A DNA stretch of 64,000 nt from Vallitalea sp. (GTDB taxonomy: Bacteria > Bacillota > Clostridia > Lachnospirales > Vallitaleaceae): NCBI GenBank assembly GCA_025210515.1, contig JAOARM010000045.1, positions 19,199 through 83,198 on the forward strand, in the 5' to 3' direction. Below, piece by piece: positions 53,298 through 63,810 of this stretch; positions within the stretch are counted from its first letter, which is position 1, and every line of letters starts with the position of its first letter. The position numbers were made by a program, and so were the translations under genes. A model generated the notes under the pieces. It was not told the origin of the DNA, searched no databases, and saw nothing but the letters and a program-made list of their open reading frames with translations.

Positions 53298-54602
53298 TTA
53301 ATTTTTATTTTGTTTTCCAATGGAATAATAGAAATCAAAACCATTTTCTTCTATATCATTAATATTATATATATTTCTTCCATCTATTATCATTCCAACT
53401 TGCATTTTATCTCTCATTTTTTTTAAATCAATATTAATAAATTCATCTAATTCAGTACACACTATGGCACAATAAGAGTCCTCTACACAATCATATACAT
53501 TATTACAGTAATCAATTGTTGGATATATATCTTTAATTTCATTAGAAGCCATTAAGTCATAACATTTTATAATAGCACCTTGTGAAATTAATTCCTTTAT
53601 AATATATAATGCTGGTGCTTCTCTAATATCATCTGTTCCTGGTTTAAATGTAAGTCCTAAAATAGATATGACTTTATTTTCTAAATCATTATAGTGTTCC
53701 AACAGTATTTTAACAGGCATTAGTCTTTGCTTATCATTTACGTTAATTACACTTCTTATAATATCAAAATTAGAGTCATACTTTTCCCCTATTTTTACTA
53801 GAGCCTTAGTATCTTTTGGAAAACATGAGCCTCCATATCCTAATCCTGCTTTAAAAAATTCTTTGGAAATTCTTTTATCTAATCCTAATCCATATGCAAC
53901 AATATCTATATCTGCTCCTGTTTTCGTACAAAAATTAGCTATTTCATTAATAAAGGATATTTTAGTAGCTAGAAATGCATTAGATGCATATTTAATTAAT
54001 TCCGCAGTTGATGGATTAGTAAATAAAATTTTAATATTAAATGGAGTGTATAATTTTTCCATAATGCTTTTAGCTCTTAATGAGTCACTTCCAATAACAA
54101 TTTTATCTCCTTGTAGAAAATCATTTAACGCTTTTCCTTCTCTTAAAAATTCAGGATTAGAAACAACGTCAAATTTACTAGGAGATACACCATTATTAAT
54201 TAATTGTTTTTTAATATTTTTCTGAGTACCAACTGGTACAGTACTTTTAGTTACTATTATCTTATAGTTATGTATGCTACTTGATATTTGATTAATTACA
54301 TTAAATAGTTGTGAAGTATCTACATTCCAATCTTCACATGTAGGAGTTCCAACTGCAATGAATATTATATCTGATTCACGTACAGCTTTATTAATATCAG
54401 TTGTAAATAATAATTTCTCGTCTTCTAAACATTCATTTAATAATTCTTCAAGTCCTTCTTCATAGATTGTAGGTACTCCATTATTTAATTTATTGACTTT
54501 ATCACCATTTTTTTCTACACAGATTACTTTATTACTAAATTTAGCAAATGCTACTGCTGCTATTAAGCCAACATATCCAGCTCCTATAACGCATATTTCC
54601 AA
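53298..54602 (-). CDS. ugd: UDP-glucose 6-dehydrogenase
   Basis: A 434-residue UDP-glucose/GDP-mannose dehydrogenase. N-terminal NAD site GAGYVGL (7-13), central FIAVGTPTCED, and the catalytic cysteine in GYGGSCFPKDTKAL. The C-terminal domain begins near LGLTFKPGTDDIREAP. It makes UDP-glucuronate for capsule, teichuronic acid or coat polysaccharide and is convergent with the glycosyltransferase genes that may use such sugars. Confidence 0.92.
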   Translation of the reverse strand: MEICVIGAGYVGLIAAVAFAKFSNKVICVEKNGDKVNKLNNGVPTIYEEGLEELLNECLEDEKLLFTTDINKAVRESDIIFIAVGTPTCEDWNVDTSQLFNVINQISSSIHNYKIIVTKSTVPVGTQKNIKKQLINNGVSPSKFDVVSNPEFLREGKALNDFLQGDKIVIGSDSLRAKSIMEKLYTPFNIKILFTNPSTAELIKYASNAFLATKISFINEIANFCTKTGADIDIVAYGLGLDKRISKEFFKAGLGYGGSCFPKDTKALVKIGEKYDSNFDIIRSVINVNDKQRLMPVKILLEHYNDLENKVISILGLTFKPGTDDIREAPALYIIKELISQGAIIKCYDLMASNEIKDIYPTIDYCNNVYDCVEDSYCAIVCTELDEFINIDLKKMRDKMQVGMIIDGRNIYNINDIEENGFDFYYSIGKQNKN

Positions 54603-54760
54603 ATAATCACCTTCTTATCTCTAATGCTCATATTTATATAAGTGTCAATTTCACTGATATATACATAATATTATATGCTTGTATTAATATCCTTGTGAAA
54701 ATATAATCAGAGACAAGAAAGATTAAATACCAATTATTACTATATTTTTTTACAAAAAAA

Positions 54761-54780
54761 AGCAATGCATACACATTGCC
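54761..54780 (-). terminator. Intrinsic terminator after the Nudix gene
   Basis: On the minus strand GGCAATG-TGTATG-CATTGCT is followed by a run of T. It starts 13 bp past the Nudix stop. Confidence 0.8.
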
Positions 54781-54792
54781 ATTTTACATATT

Positions 54793-55245
54793 TTAAATAT
54801 ACTTTTTACTTCCCCACATGTTACACTTTTTTAGATCTAAATAGTCATTATAAGCTTGTTCAATTATTTGTTTCTCATTACCAAATTTCAATAAGTGATA
54901 AGCTTCATGAAACTTATAATATCCCGAGTCTACAAAATACTCTTCTCTTTGGGGCCTACTGTAATAGCTGTAAGCTTTCATCAGATACCAGTGTACATCC
55001 TTTACAACTGTATCGTTGGCAACCATAAAGGAATATTGACTTTTCCCAACATATTTAATAATATTTGCCTTTACTCCAGCTTCTTCTCGTACTTCCCTAA
55101 TTGCCGTATCATTATATTCTTCATGATCTTCGACAGTTCCTTTGGGTAATACCCAACCTTCGTATCTATGTTTATAGTTTTTATAAAGTAACAATATTTT
55201 ACCTTTATGAATTACCACCCCACCACAACTAACTGCTTCAATCAT
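54793..55245 (-). CDS. Nudix hydrolase
   Basis: A 150-residue Nudix protein with a complete Nudix box: G36-x5-E42-x7-R50-E-V-x-E54-E55-x-G57. The pattern GWVLPKGTVEDHE resembles diadenosine-polyphosphate hydrolases (Ap4A type) and related enzymes of Clostridia. The actual substrate cannot be read. The RBS is AGGAGGC. Confidence 0.87.
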   Translation of the reverse strand: MIEAVSCGGVVIHKGKILLLYKNYKHRYEGWVLPKGTVEDHEEYNDTAIREVREEAGVKANIIKYVGKSQYSFMVANDTVVKDVHWYLMKAYSYYSRPQREEYFVDSGYYKFHEAYHLLKFGNEKQIIEQAYNDYLDLKKCNMWGSKKYI

Positions 55246-55498
55246 ATGAATGCCTCCTAAAATCAGCTATGGAAATTATAGCTTCTTATTAAAGTTATAT
55301 AAATTTCCTAAGGGTGCTAATTATATAATCTTGACATTTTTTAAAATAATGTCTCGTCTTAAAAAGTATACAATTTTTTCTTCTTTTTTTCAACTGTATA
55401 TTTATAATTGCCATTATTTTTAAAATATAAAGTTTAAAAATCTCTAATATTTCCATGATTTTCTGCAATTATATTGTGCTATATACATTACTAATTAA

Positions 55499-56929
55499 TT
55501 ATTTCTTATTATTAATATATAAGTCAAATAACTCTTTTGCAATGGGAGCTGCGTATTTCGTACTAGTACCAGAATTTTCAACGATTATTGAAACTGCTAT
55601 CTGAGGATTGTCAGCAGGTGCAAATCCAACATACCAGGCATGAGGGTTTTCTCCCGAATTTTCAGCTGAACCTGTTTTTCCTGCTACAGAAATACCCTCT
55701 ACAGATGATGTTTTTCCTGTTCCTTCACTAACAACTAATTTCATGAAATCAATTAATTTATTAGAGTATTCTACACTCATGACTTCTTTATATAGTTGTG
55801 GTAAGTTCTTTTTAATAATTTTACCATTAATATTTTCAACACGATCTATCATATAGGGTTTCATCATCATGCCACCATTTGCTATTGAAGAAACTATTAA
55901 TGCATTATGCAAAGGTGTAATCTCTGTTTTACCTTGACCTATAGCAGTATCTGCAATATCTTCCGTAGTAGAATTTTCATTAAGAACAAATTTACTTGCT
56001 TTTGACTCTAATGGATAAGGTAATAATTGATTAAATAATAATCTATCCGCAACAGTTCTATAATCACCAATATCTAATTTAGTACCAATATCGGAAAAAG
56101 CTGTATTACATGACATTGTAAAGGCACGAGCTAAATTTTCTCTTCCATGTGAAGTTTTATCATAACAATGCATAGTTTTATGCCCAAATATATCTTCACC
56201 TTTACAGAAATAGAAATAATCTTCCCAATCAAGATTTTGTATCATAAAAGCAAGAGATGTAACAATCTTAAATGTAGAGCCTGGTGGATATAAACCCTGT
56301 GTTGCATTATTATATAGAGAAGAATTATCATCATTATTAATTTTATCCCAATTTGCTTCTATGTAATTAGGATTAAAATCTGGCTTTGATACCATACATA
56401 ATATTTTTCCTGTAGATGGTTCAATAGCCACAATTGCTCCTTCTCTATTTCCTAATAGTTCATGAGCTTTCTTCTGTAAATCGGCATCTAAAGTAGTTAT
56501 AACATTATTTCCTATTGTCTTATTCCTAGAAATTGCATTCAATGTTTTTTCTATAAAACCTACATTAGATTTTAATAAATCATAATTCATTAATGCTTCA
56601 ATTCCTGTCTTGCCTCGTTGACAGTACCCTACAATATGAGCGAAAACATTTTCATATGGATATATCCTATATTCTTTATCCTTATCAATAATAGTTTCTG
56701 CTAATACATTTTTATTTCTATCAAGTATTTTACCTCTAATAATATTTTGCTCTAACTGTTCAATTCTTGGATTATATGAATTAATAACAATATTATTACT
56801 ATCAACGGTTATAAATCTAAATATATTAATAATTAATATAGCAAATAGACCTATAAAAATATATAAAATTCTATCTAGTGATTTATTACTTTTTTTATTT
56901 TTTTCTGGCTTTTTTATTTTCAACTTCAT
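55499..56929 (-). CDS. Penicillin-binding protein 2-type transpeptidase
   Basis: A 476-residue class B-like transpeptidase. One N-terminal membrane segment spans about 20-41. The active-site motifs are S218-T-F-K221, S273-C-N275 and K418-T-G420. It cross-links peptidoglycan. The ATG at 56929 has AAAGGTGGA upstream; an open frame extends to 56962. The gene overlaps the 3' end of the FtsW/RodA-type gene by 35 bp, and the two probably work as a glycosyltransferase-transpeptidase pair. Short for a class B PBP, it lacks much of the N-terminal pedestal domain. Confidence 0.88.
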   Translation of the reverse strand: MKLKIKKPEKNKKSNKSLDRILYIFIGLFAILIINIFRFITVDSNNIVINSYNPRIEQLEQNIIRGKILDRNKNVLAETIIDKDKEYRIYPYENVFAHIVGYCQRGKTGIEALMNYDLLKSNVGFIEKTLNAISRNKTIGNNVITTLDADLQKKAHELLGNREGAIVAIEPSTGKILCMVSKPDFNPNYIEANWDKINNDDNSSLYNNATQGLYPPGSTFKIVTSLAFMIQNLDWEDYFYFCKGEDIFGHKTMHCYDKTSHGRENLARAFTMSCNTAFSDIGTKLDIGDYRTVADRLLFNQLLPYPLESKASKFVLNENSTTEDIADTAIGQGKTEITPLHNALIVSSIANGGMMMKPYMIDRVENINGKIIKKNLPQLYKEVMSVEYSNKLIDFMKLVVSEGTGKTSSVEGISVAGKTGSAENSGENPHAWYVGFAPADNPQIAVSIIVENSGTSTKYAAPIAKELFDLYINNKK

Positions 56930-58292
56930 TAGCTCCACCTTTTTGATTCTTAATATGAACACCTTCTAAAATACCAAGCATTGTAATAGACATCATTAAC
57001 GACGTTCCTCCTGCACTTATAAAAGGTAATGTAACACCAGTTAGCGGTATGAGCTTAGTAACACCACCAATAATTAAAAATGTTTGGAAGGCAAATGTAC
57101 AGCTAATTCCACTGGCAAGTAGCAAATAAAAGTTATTAGATGCATTTTTAGCTATTTTAATACCACTCATGAAGAAAATCATAATAATTATAATTAATGT
57201 TATAGAGAATATATTACCAAATTCTTCTGATATAATAGCAAATATACAGTCTGTTGTTACTACTGGAATTACTTTTGGCATACCTTTAGTTAATCCGTGC
57301 CCTAACCAACCACCAGCACCAATTGCAAATAAAGACTGTGCAATTTGATAACCAGTCTTATCTATATCTGCCCAAGGATTTAACCATGCTTCAACCCTAT
57401 TTTTTACATGTCCATAGAAGTTATAAGCAATAAATGCTCCAATAACACCACTACTTAATCCTCCAAGATAATACAATGGATTGTTAGTAGATATATATAT
57501 TATTGATATAAATATAATAAAAAATATCAATGCTGTTCCTAAATCTCTTTGATATACTAATAAAATAATTAAAGTTAACGATGGTATGGAAGCAATAACT
57601 ACATGAATTAGCTTATCTCTATTTTTCATAAAAGCAGCAAGAAAAAATATAAATAGTATTTTAATTATTTCAGAAGGTTGAAAACTAAAATCACCAATAA
57701 AAATCCAATTTGTTGCTCCATATTTTTCTGTACCTATGAAATTAACCATTATAAGTAAACTAATAGAAATTCCAATATAAACCCATTCTAAATGTTCCAA
57801 AAAAGAAAATCTTTCTATAAATATTGGAATTAATATACCAACCAAATATCCTATAATAGCAAGATAAAATTGTCTATATCCTATATTATAATCAATTCTC
57901 GTTAAAATAATAAATGATATACACATTAAATATAATGATGCATTCCACATTAAATAGTTATTATGTTTATATAACTTTGATAGTATATACCAAATAGCCA
58001 TAAAGAAAACTACTTGTTCTGCATACAGTATTAGCAAATCTAACTTATGATTAGTAGAAACTCCTATCAAAATCATATATCCTAGAAAATGAGTTGATAG
58101 TAATATTATTCTTTGACTTTTTTGATAATAACTTTTTTGAAATTCTTTTTTTAGCATATTTTTTGACTTACTTGTAGTCTTTTTATTACTTGAACCATCA
58201 TCAAGTTTATATAACTTATAGCATAAATAAGTAAAATATATTGCTAAAATTATAAATATTATTCTAGATAAGTTAATAATTACTTCTAACAT
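56895..58292 (-). CDS. FtsW/RodA/SpoVE-family peptidoglycan polymerase
   Basis: A 465-residue SEDS protein with about ten to twelve membrane spans. Conserved blocks include FQPSEIIKILFIFFLA, VYQRDLGTALIFF, GGWLGHGLTKG and PLTGVTLPFISAGGTSL. It polymerises glycan strands from lipid II. The ATG at 58292 follows TAGGTG. It is directly downstream of the U32 peptidase gene and overlaps the PBP gene; whether it serves elongation, division or sporulation is not decidable. Confidence 0.9.
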   Translation of the reverse strand: MLEVIINLSRIIFIILAIYFTYLCYKLYKLDDGSSNKKTTSKSKNMLKKEFQKSYYQKSQRIILLSTHFLGYMILIGVSTNHKLDLLILYAEQVVFFMAIWYILSKLYKHNNYLMWNASLYLMCISFIILTRIDYNIGYRQFYLAIIGYLVGILIPIFIERFSFLEHLEWVYIGISISLLIMVNFIGTEKYGATNWIFIGDFSFQPSEIIKILFIFFLAAFMKNRDKLIHVVIASIPSLTLIILLVYQRDLGTALIFFIIFISIIYISTNNPLYYLGGLSSGVIGAFIAYNFYGHVKNRVEAWLNPWADIDKTGYQIAQSLFAIGAGGWLGHGLTKGMPKVIPVVTTDCIFAIISEEFGNIFSITLIIIIMIFFMSGIKIAKNASNNFYLLLASGISCTFAFQTFLIIGGVTKLIPLTGVTLPFISAGGTSLMMSITMLGILEGVHIKNQKGGANEVENKKARKK

Positions 58293-58301
58293 GTTTTACA
58301 C

Positions 58302-60701
58302 CTACTCTATACCTCTAATAAAATGTCCTCTATTGAATTCTTTTAAGTTAAGCTTTTTAATAATTTGTTCTGTACTTAATTGCTTGTTATTTAGTAAGTC
58401 AACAATCAACGTCATAACACGCTCTATTTGTGTATTTGTTTCATTTGTAAATTCTAATCTTAGATTACTAATGCCTTCTTTGCGTATTTTGTTTATTTGA
58501 TCAAATAACATAAGTACACTAGAATTATAGATAATGTTATAACAATTATCACATCGTCTATCAACATAGAATTCTTTATTATATCTATCTTTTAAGTAAT
58601 ATTTCTTCTTATTATAACATAATCTTTCATTTTTAGTAACATTATTTACCACACACTGTTTAGATACCATTAATGGTAGATAACCATATATAACAATTTC
58701 TGCATTTTCAGTGTTAAGAGAATTCATTTCTCTGTAATTAAGTTCAGGTGAAAGAGTAATAGCATAGGCTCCTTCTTGTTTCCAAGATAGAATACTTTTA
58801 TTATTAAATACATTCATGTTATAATCAATAATTATTTCTTTTGTAGTATCATTAATTAAAGACTTCTCTCCATATGTTCTAATTAAATATCCATCAAAAT
58901 TGAGATCTCTTATTTTATCAAGTTTTGGCATATACTTGTCTTGAACAGATTTATTGAATATTCTTGGCAAAGCAATGTATACTTTCATATTATTTAATTT
59001 GGCTATTTGAATTATTTCTTTTGTTTCTTTAATATCTATAAGCTCGCTTTCTAAGTATACACTATCAATATTATACTTAATTATAGTTTCTAACTGACTT
59101 TTACTTCTTATTAAGACCTTAATTTTATTATCTATATTAATATTTTTTTCGTATACTTTTTCTGGATTAGCTGATAATGTTATTTTTTCTCTTTTACATT
59201 CATTAATAATAGTTTCACTCAGTTTATCTAATGCACTTCTTCTGAGTTTATTAATTTCACTAATTGGAATAAATATATTCTCGTCAATTATACTTTCTAC
59301 GATTTCTATATCAAAAGGATAATCTCCTGTTTTCTTTATTTGTTTTATTATTCTATCAGTTGATAAGGATTGATTTTTAGCTTGTTCTACTATAGAACCT
59401 GTCTCAGCTACATGATATCCATTATACTCTAACTCAATAGTTATTGGACTGTTTAACTGACATTTTACATATCCACTTATTTTCTGTTTCTTATTATTAG
59501 TAATACTTTGTTCTTTTATATTATTTAACAATGTTTGATTTCTTGTACGATAGACTTTGTTGCCAGCTACAATGTTTTTATTATACTCTCTTATAGTGAT
59601 TATATTATTATCTGATGTTTTAGAAATATTATAACTTGGTTGTGGTTCTTTGCCTGTCCATATCTCTAATTTATCACCTTTCATTACCTGCTTATCTAGT
59701 ATAATTTGTATATTCTTCTTTTTACTATTTACATTAATTACTTTACCTATATAAGAGCCTTGGTTATTAGGCTTATTCATAGACATAATTTGATTGTTTT
59801 TATCTGTGAAATATCCTTTTGAAAAACCTCCTCTATTATATAAATCAAGTAGTTGCTCTTTATCTATGTTATTAGTCTTAAATTTATTTATATTAGTCAA
59901 ATAAAAATCAATGTATTTTCTATAAATGGACGTTACCCCTGCAACATATTCTGGGCTTTTCATTCTGCCTTCAATTTTAAAAGAATGAATACCTGTTTGT
60001 ATAAGTTCATTGATTATATCTATAGTACATATATCTTTTGGGCTTAATAGATATCTTTGATTATTATTATTAATTATTTTATTATTATCTAATAATGAAT
60101 ATGGTAATCTACATGTACCTGCACATCTACCTCTATTACCGCTTCTACCTCCAAGTATACTACTCATTAAACATTGTCCAGAATAAGAATAGCATAATGC
60201 ACCATGTACAAAACATTCAATTTCTGTATCAGTATTATTAATTATATGTTTAATCTCATTAATATCAGTTTCTCTACTAAGAACAACTCTAGAAAAACCT
60301 AATTTATTAAGATATTTAACTCCTTCTAAATTATGAATAGACATTTGGGTACTAGCATGTATTTCTAAGTCCTTGAATGTTTCTTTTATAAGCATTGCAG
60401 TACCAAAATCTTGTATAATAAGTGCATCTACTCCTGATTGATACATAATATTAATATATTTTAATAATTCATCTATTTCTTTCTCTTTAAATAAAGTATT
60501 AACAGTTAAATATATCTTTACACCTCTTAGATGGCAATAGTCTATAGCTTTAATTAATTCATCTATATCAAAGTTTGATGCATATGCTCTTGCACTAAAC
60601 TGTTTTCCACCAACATATACAGCATCACACCCACTGTTAATGGCTGCAATTAGGCTTTGGAAAGACCCTGCTGGGGATAATAACTCTGGTTTATTAATCA
60701 T
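58302..60701 (-). CDS. U32-family peptidase-like protein with DUF3656 region
   Basis: A 799-residue long form of the U32 family. The N-terminal catalytic-type domain has ELLSPAGSFQSL, the cysteine cluster CFVHGALCYSYSGQC and GRCAGTC (about 165-200), and the signature FKIEGRMKSPEYV. DUF3656-like and C-terminal segments follow, with another CNNCYN-type pair. Characterised relatives (RlhA, TrhP) act in RNA hydroxylation rather than proteolysis. The ATG at 60701 is favoured over GTG at 60710 because that GTG is part of the AAAGGTG ribosome site. Confidence 0.87.
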   Translation of the reverse strand: MINKPELLSPAGSFQSLIAAINSGCDAVYVGGKQFSARAYASNFDIDELIKAIDYCHLRGVKIYLTVNTLFKEKEIDELLKYINIMYQSGVDALIIQDFGTAMLIKETFKDLEIHASTQMSIHNLEGVKYLNKLGFSRVVLSRETDINEIKHIINNTDTEIECFVHGALCYSYSGQCLMSSILGGRSGNRGRCAGTCRLPYSLLDNNKIINNNNQRYLLSPKDICTIDIINELIQTGIHSFKIEGRMKSPEYVAGVTSIYRKYIDFYLTNINKFKTNNIDKEQLLDLYNRGGFSKGYFTDKNNQIMSMNKPNNQGSYIGKVINVNSKKKNIQIILDKQVMKGDKLEIWTGKEPQPSYNISKTSDNNIITIREYNKNIVAGNKVYRTRNQTLLNNIKEQSITNNKKQKISGYVKCQLNSPITIELEYNGYHVAETGSIVEQAKNQSLSTDRIIKQIKKTGDYPFDIEIVESIIDENIFIPISEINKLRRSALDKLSETIINECKREKITLSANPEKVYEKNINIDNKIKVLIRSKSQLETIIKYNIDSVYLESELIDIKETKEIIQIAKLNNMKVYIALPRIFNKSVQDKYMPKLDKIRDLNFDGYLIRTYGEKSLINDTTKEIIIDYNMNVFNNKSILSWKQEGAYAITLSPELNYREMNSLNTENAEIVIYGYLPLMVSKQCVVNNVTKNERLCYNKKKYYLKDRYNKEFYVDRRCDNCYNIIYNSSVLMLFDQINKIRKEGISNLRLEFTNETNTQIERVMTLIVDLLNNKQLSTEQIIKKLNLKEFNRGHFIRGIE

Positions 60702-60820
60702 ATATTTCACCTTTCATGTCTATAATATTTTGTCTCTCTTATTTCACTATATAATTCAAAGGGGAATTCATTGTTGAATGTTATGATAACCCGTATGGAA
60801 ATTTTACATAAAAAAACAAA

Positions 60821-60847
60821 AGTAGTAATATATATTATATTACTACT
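60821..60847 (-). terminator. Intrinsic terminator overlapping the zapA stop
   Basis: An 11-bp stem AGTAGTAATAT/ATATTACTACT is followed on the minus strand by TTTTGTTTTTTT. The stem begins inside the last codons of zapA. Confidence 0.8.
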
Positions 60848-61271
60848 CTTGCCCTAAATCAAATGTTTCTATGTATTCATCTAATTCCTTCTTGTAATTC
60901 TCAAGATTTTCTTCTAATTGTTCAGCTCTAACGATAAGCTGTTTTTTCTCTTTTTCAATATTATGTATTACTTCTTGTAATCTAATAATTTCACGTTCTT
61001 TTTCAATTAACAATTGATCTTTTAGTTTAAAATCATGCTCGATTGATTCTTTATCCTCTTTTGACTTAAAATAATCGTCTGCTATATTAATTGCTAATAA
61101 TACTGACATTAATCTAGTATTGAGAAATTGTCCATTATCCGAAGACTTCAAATCATCTAATTTATTATTAATATAAAGTGCTACTCTTTGGATATATTCT
61201 TCGCTTTCATCACCAGATAATGTATATACATTACCACCAATTAACACTTTTGTATCATTCTTTGGTGACAT
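60843..61271 (-). CDS. zapA: Cell division protein ZapA
   Basis: A 142-residue ZapA-family protein. The N-terminal domain is typical (KVLIGGNVYTLSGDESEEYI, then RLMSVLLAINIADDYF), and the C-terminal half is a long coiled coil rich in Glu/Lys/Leu. It stabilises the FtsZ ring. The RBS is GGGGGGC and its own promoter is at 61326-61355. Confidence 0.86.
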   Translation of the reverse strand: MSPKNDTKVLIGGNVYTLSGDESEEYIQRVALYINNKLDDLKSSDNGQFLNTRLMSVLLAINIADDYFKSKEDKESIEHDFKLKDQLLIEKEREIIRLQEVIHNIEKEKKQLIVRAEQLEENLENYKKELDEYIETFDLGQE

Positions 61272-61325
61272 ATTAGCCCCCCTTCACTATAACTAATATT
61301 TTGCCCGAAAATCTTTCCTAATCGT

Positions 61326-61375
61326 ATTATATCACAAAGAAACAATAATTGACAATTATGAATTATTGTTTCTTT
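61326..61375 (-). promoter_or_regulatory. zapA promoter overlapping a 15-bp hairpin
   Basis: On the minus strand, -35 TTGTCA (61350-61355) and -10 TATAAT (61326-61331) have an 18-bp spacer. A perfect 15-bp inverted repeat (61336-61350 with 61361-61375, ending TTTCTTT) overlaps the -35 and spacer. It probably also terminates the upstream winged-helix gene. Confidence 0.6.
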
Positions 61376-61435
61376 ACTAGGTAATTCATTCTTATAATTA
61401 ACTATACGAAAATCTGTAACGTTATATAAAAACAT

Positions 61436-61954
61436 CTATATAACATCATCTAATATATTATATAACTCATGTGAATTATTTTCTATGTTAAGATTATTAT
61501 TCCATGTTATAACTACGCCTTCTGAATTTATACTAGTAAGTTCATCCACTTCAAAATATTGCAAATTATAAGCCCTTTTAGCTTCAATAATACTCATCTT
61601 TACTATTTTATATACCTCATCATGTTTTCCATATATATAGAATTTAGTAATTCCTTTTTCTATTTGTTCTAAGATAAATTTCTTAGTCATTGTTCTTACT
61701 CTTCCAATTATGTTATAACTTATGACTATATGATCATAAGTTTTTTTATTCTTCACTTCTACTCCTAACGGAGTTAAGTAGTATCTAAATACTCTTGTGT
61801 TGCTCTGAACTACATTAATGTATCCTTTGTCTATCATTCTCTGTAAAAGCGCATTAATAGTACCTAAAGAAAGTGAAAGTTTTTTTGCCAACTGTCTCTG
61901 AGTAATATGTTCATTGTCATTAATATTGATTAACATTTGTAATTCTTTATCCAT
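61436..61954 (-). CDS. Winged-helix transcriptional regulator (EPS-associated MarR-like)
   Basis: A 172-residue protein with an N-terminal winged helix (about 1-65: ITQRQLAKKLSLSLGTINALLQRMIDKG). The C-terminal half of about 100 residues (FILEQIEKGITKFYIYGKHDEVYKIVKM) may be a small alpha/beta sensor domain. Regulators of this shape are often encoded with exopolysaccharide genes, but here the neighbours are zapA and ruvB. The target is unknown. Confidence 0.7.
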   Translation of the reverse strand: MDKELQMLININDNEHITQRQLAKKLSLSLGTINALLQRMIDKGYINVVQSNTRVFRYYLTPLGVEVKNKKTYDHIVISYNIIGRVRTMTKKFILEQIEKGITKFYIYGKHDEVYKIVKMSIIEAKRAYNLQYFEVDELTSINSEGVVITWNNNLNIENNSHELYNILDDVI

Positions 61955-62136
61955 AATGTTCTCCTTTAATTCATCTTAACAATTATAAATTGCAATTGCT
62001 AATTATAAATTTTTATCACATTTTATATAAGAACTATATAAATAGCCATTCTCAAAATGTTAAGTTCAATATATAAAGAACGTTATGTATATTTTAATAT
62101 TTTTTCCATAATTTGTCAATGTCATATAATTCTAAA

Positions 62137-63135
62137 TTATTCTTCAAGCGATATGCCAAAATGCTTGTAACATAATGGTGTAACAACTCTTCCTCTTGGA
62201 GTTCTATTAATATATCCAAGTTGTATTAGGTATGGTTCATATACATCTTCAACTGTACCAGATTCCTCTCCAATTGTCGCCGCAAGTGTATCTAATCCAA
62301 CAGGTCCTCCATTATATTTTTCAATCATTGCAAGTAACATTCTTCTATCATTTTTATCAAGTCCACTTTTATCTACATCTAATAAATCAAGTGAATAATC
62401 TGCTACTTCTTTAGTGATAACACCGTCATATTTCACTTGTGCAAAATCTCTAACTCTTTTTAATAATCTATTTGCAAGCCTTGGTGTTCCTCTTGAACGC
62501 CTAGCTATTTCCGTTGCTCCATCTTCATCTATTGTTATTCCAAATACACTTGATGACCTTTTTACAATCTCTATTAGTTCTTCTAAAGTATAAAATTCTA
62601 ATTTATTAATAACTCCAAATCTATCTCTTAAAGGGGATGTAAGTAAGCCTATTCTTGTAGTAGCTCCTACAAGAGTAAACTTAGGTAAATCCAGTCTAAT
62701 TGAGCGAGCTGAAGGTCCTTTTCCAATTACTATATCTATTACAAAATCCTCCATAGCAGGGTACATAACTTCCTCTACCTGCATATTTAATCTATGAATT
62801 TCATCAATAAATAATATATCTCCTTCTTGAAGATTATTAAGAATTGCAGCCATATCTCCAGGTTTTTCTATAGCAGGGCCTGATGTTATTTTCATATTAA
62901 CGCCCATCTCATTAGCTATTATATTAGATAATGTAGTTTTACCTAGTCCTGGGGGACCATATAATAATACATGGTCAAGAGGTTCTTTTCTAATCTTAGC
63001 CGCTTCTATAAATACTTTCATATTTTCTTTTGCTTTAGATTGTCCAATATAATCATCTAGCATCTTAGGTCTAAGATTCTGTTCTATTTTTAGATCCTCA
63101 TCAATAAGGTCTGTTGTTATTATTCTTTTATCCAT
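62137..63135 (-). CDS. ruvB: Holliday junction branch-migration ATPase RuvB
   Basis: A 332-residue AAA+ helicase. Walker A GPPGLGKT is at 60-67, Walker [11 protein letters not shown] near 106-115, and [18 protein letters not shown] carries sensor and arginine-finger elements. The C-terminal winged helix reads [10 protein letters not shown]. It drives branch migration with RuvA, encoded 32 bp upstream in the same LexA-controlled operon. Confidence 0.95.
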   Translation of the reverse strand: MDKRIITTDLIDEDLKIEQNLRPKMLDDYIGQSKAKENMKVFIEAAKIRKEPLDHVLLYGPPGLGKTTLSNIIANEMGVNMKITSGPAIEKPGDMAAILNNLQEGDILFIDEIHRLNMQVEEVMYPAMEDFVIDIVIGKGPSARSIRLDLPKFTLVGATTRIGLLTSPLRDRFGVINKLEFYTLEELIEIVKRSSSVFGITIDEDGATEIARRSRGTPRLANRLLKRVRDFAQVKYDGVITKEVADYSLDLLDVDKSGLDKNDRRMLLAMIEKYNGGPVGLDTLAATIGEESGTVEDVYEPYLIQLGYINRTPRGRVVTPLCYKHFGISLEE

Positions 63136-63167
63136 TTAATTATAACTCCTTAATAAATAGGTTAATA

Positions 63168-63782
63168 TTAAATACTAGCTAGTTTTTTAAGTGCGCCTTT
63201 AATAATATCTTCCACTGTAGTAATGTCTGTAATATCTATTGTACGAATTGCTTTTATAGCATCTGTACTTGAATAACCAAGAGCTACTAGTGCGGCTATA
63301 GCATCGTTTTTAACATTAGAGCCTACTAAGTTATGTGTTTCACTATCTATTTCTGATGCAATACTATCTTCGTAATCTTTTAGTTTTAGTTTATCTTTCA
63401 ATTCAAGAATTAGCTTCTGTGCTGTTTTCTTCCCTATTCCTGGTGCTTTTGCTATAGTTTTAACATCATCTGCAATTATTGCAAATCTTAACTCATCTGG
63501 AGTAATAGTTGACAACACCCCTAGAGCTCCTTTTGGTCCTATTCCATTAACTGTAATTAGTTTCTTAAAAACCTCTAAATCGTCTCTCGTTATGAAGCCA
63601 TACAACATCATAGCATCTTCACGAACATATAAATAAGTATGTATTTTAATCATTTCACCAATACTAGGTAGGTTTTCTATAGCTGACATAGGGATTTTTA
63701 TTTCATAACCTATATTATTGCTTTCTATTATAATAAACTCATCACAAGCATATTCTAGTATTCCTTTTATATATGATATCAT
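63168..63782 (-). CDS. ruvA: Holliday junction DNA-binding protein RuvA
   Basis: A 204-residue RuvA. The OB domain starts MISYIKGILEY. Two helix-hairpin-helix motifs follow (LITVNGIGPKGALGVLS and IAKAPGIGKKTAQKLILELKDK), then a C-terminal RuvB-binding domain (ALVALGYSSTDAIKAI). It is the first gene of the operon and is preceded by GAGGTG, a LexA box and a good promoter. Confidence 0.95.
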   Translation of the reverse strand: MISYIKGILEYACDEFIIIESNNIGYEIKIPMSAIENLPSIGEMIKIHTYLYVREDAMMLYGFITRDDLEVFKKLITVNGIGPKGALGVLSTITPDELRFAIIADDVKTIAKAPGIGKKTAQKLILELKDKLKLKDYEDSIASEIDSETHNLVGSNVKNDAIAALVALGYSSTDAIKAIRTIDITDITTVEDIIKGALKKLASI

Positions 63783-63810
63783 CTAAATTAATCACCTCTT
63801 TATCCTTTAA

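Noticed and set aside
55246..55498. Small gene or RNA between the Nudix and PBP genes
   Set aside because: Only AT-rich sequence with weak GACATT/AATGTC pairing was seen, and no ORF or stable fold.
61241..61435. Small minus-strand ORF of 64 codons between zapA and the winged-helix gene
   Set aside because: It has no ribosome site, runs through the zapA promoter and hairpin, and overlaps the start of zapA.
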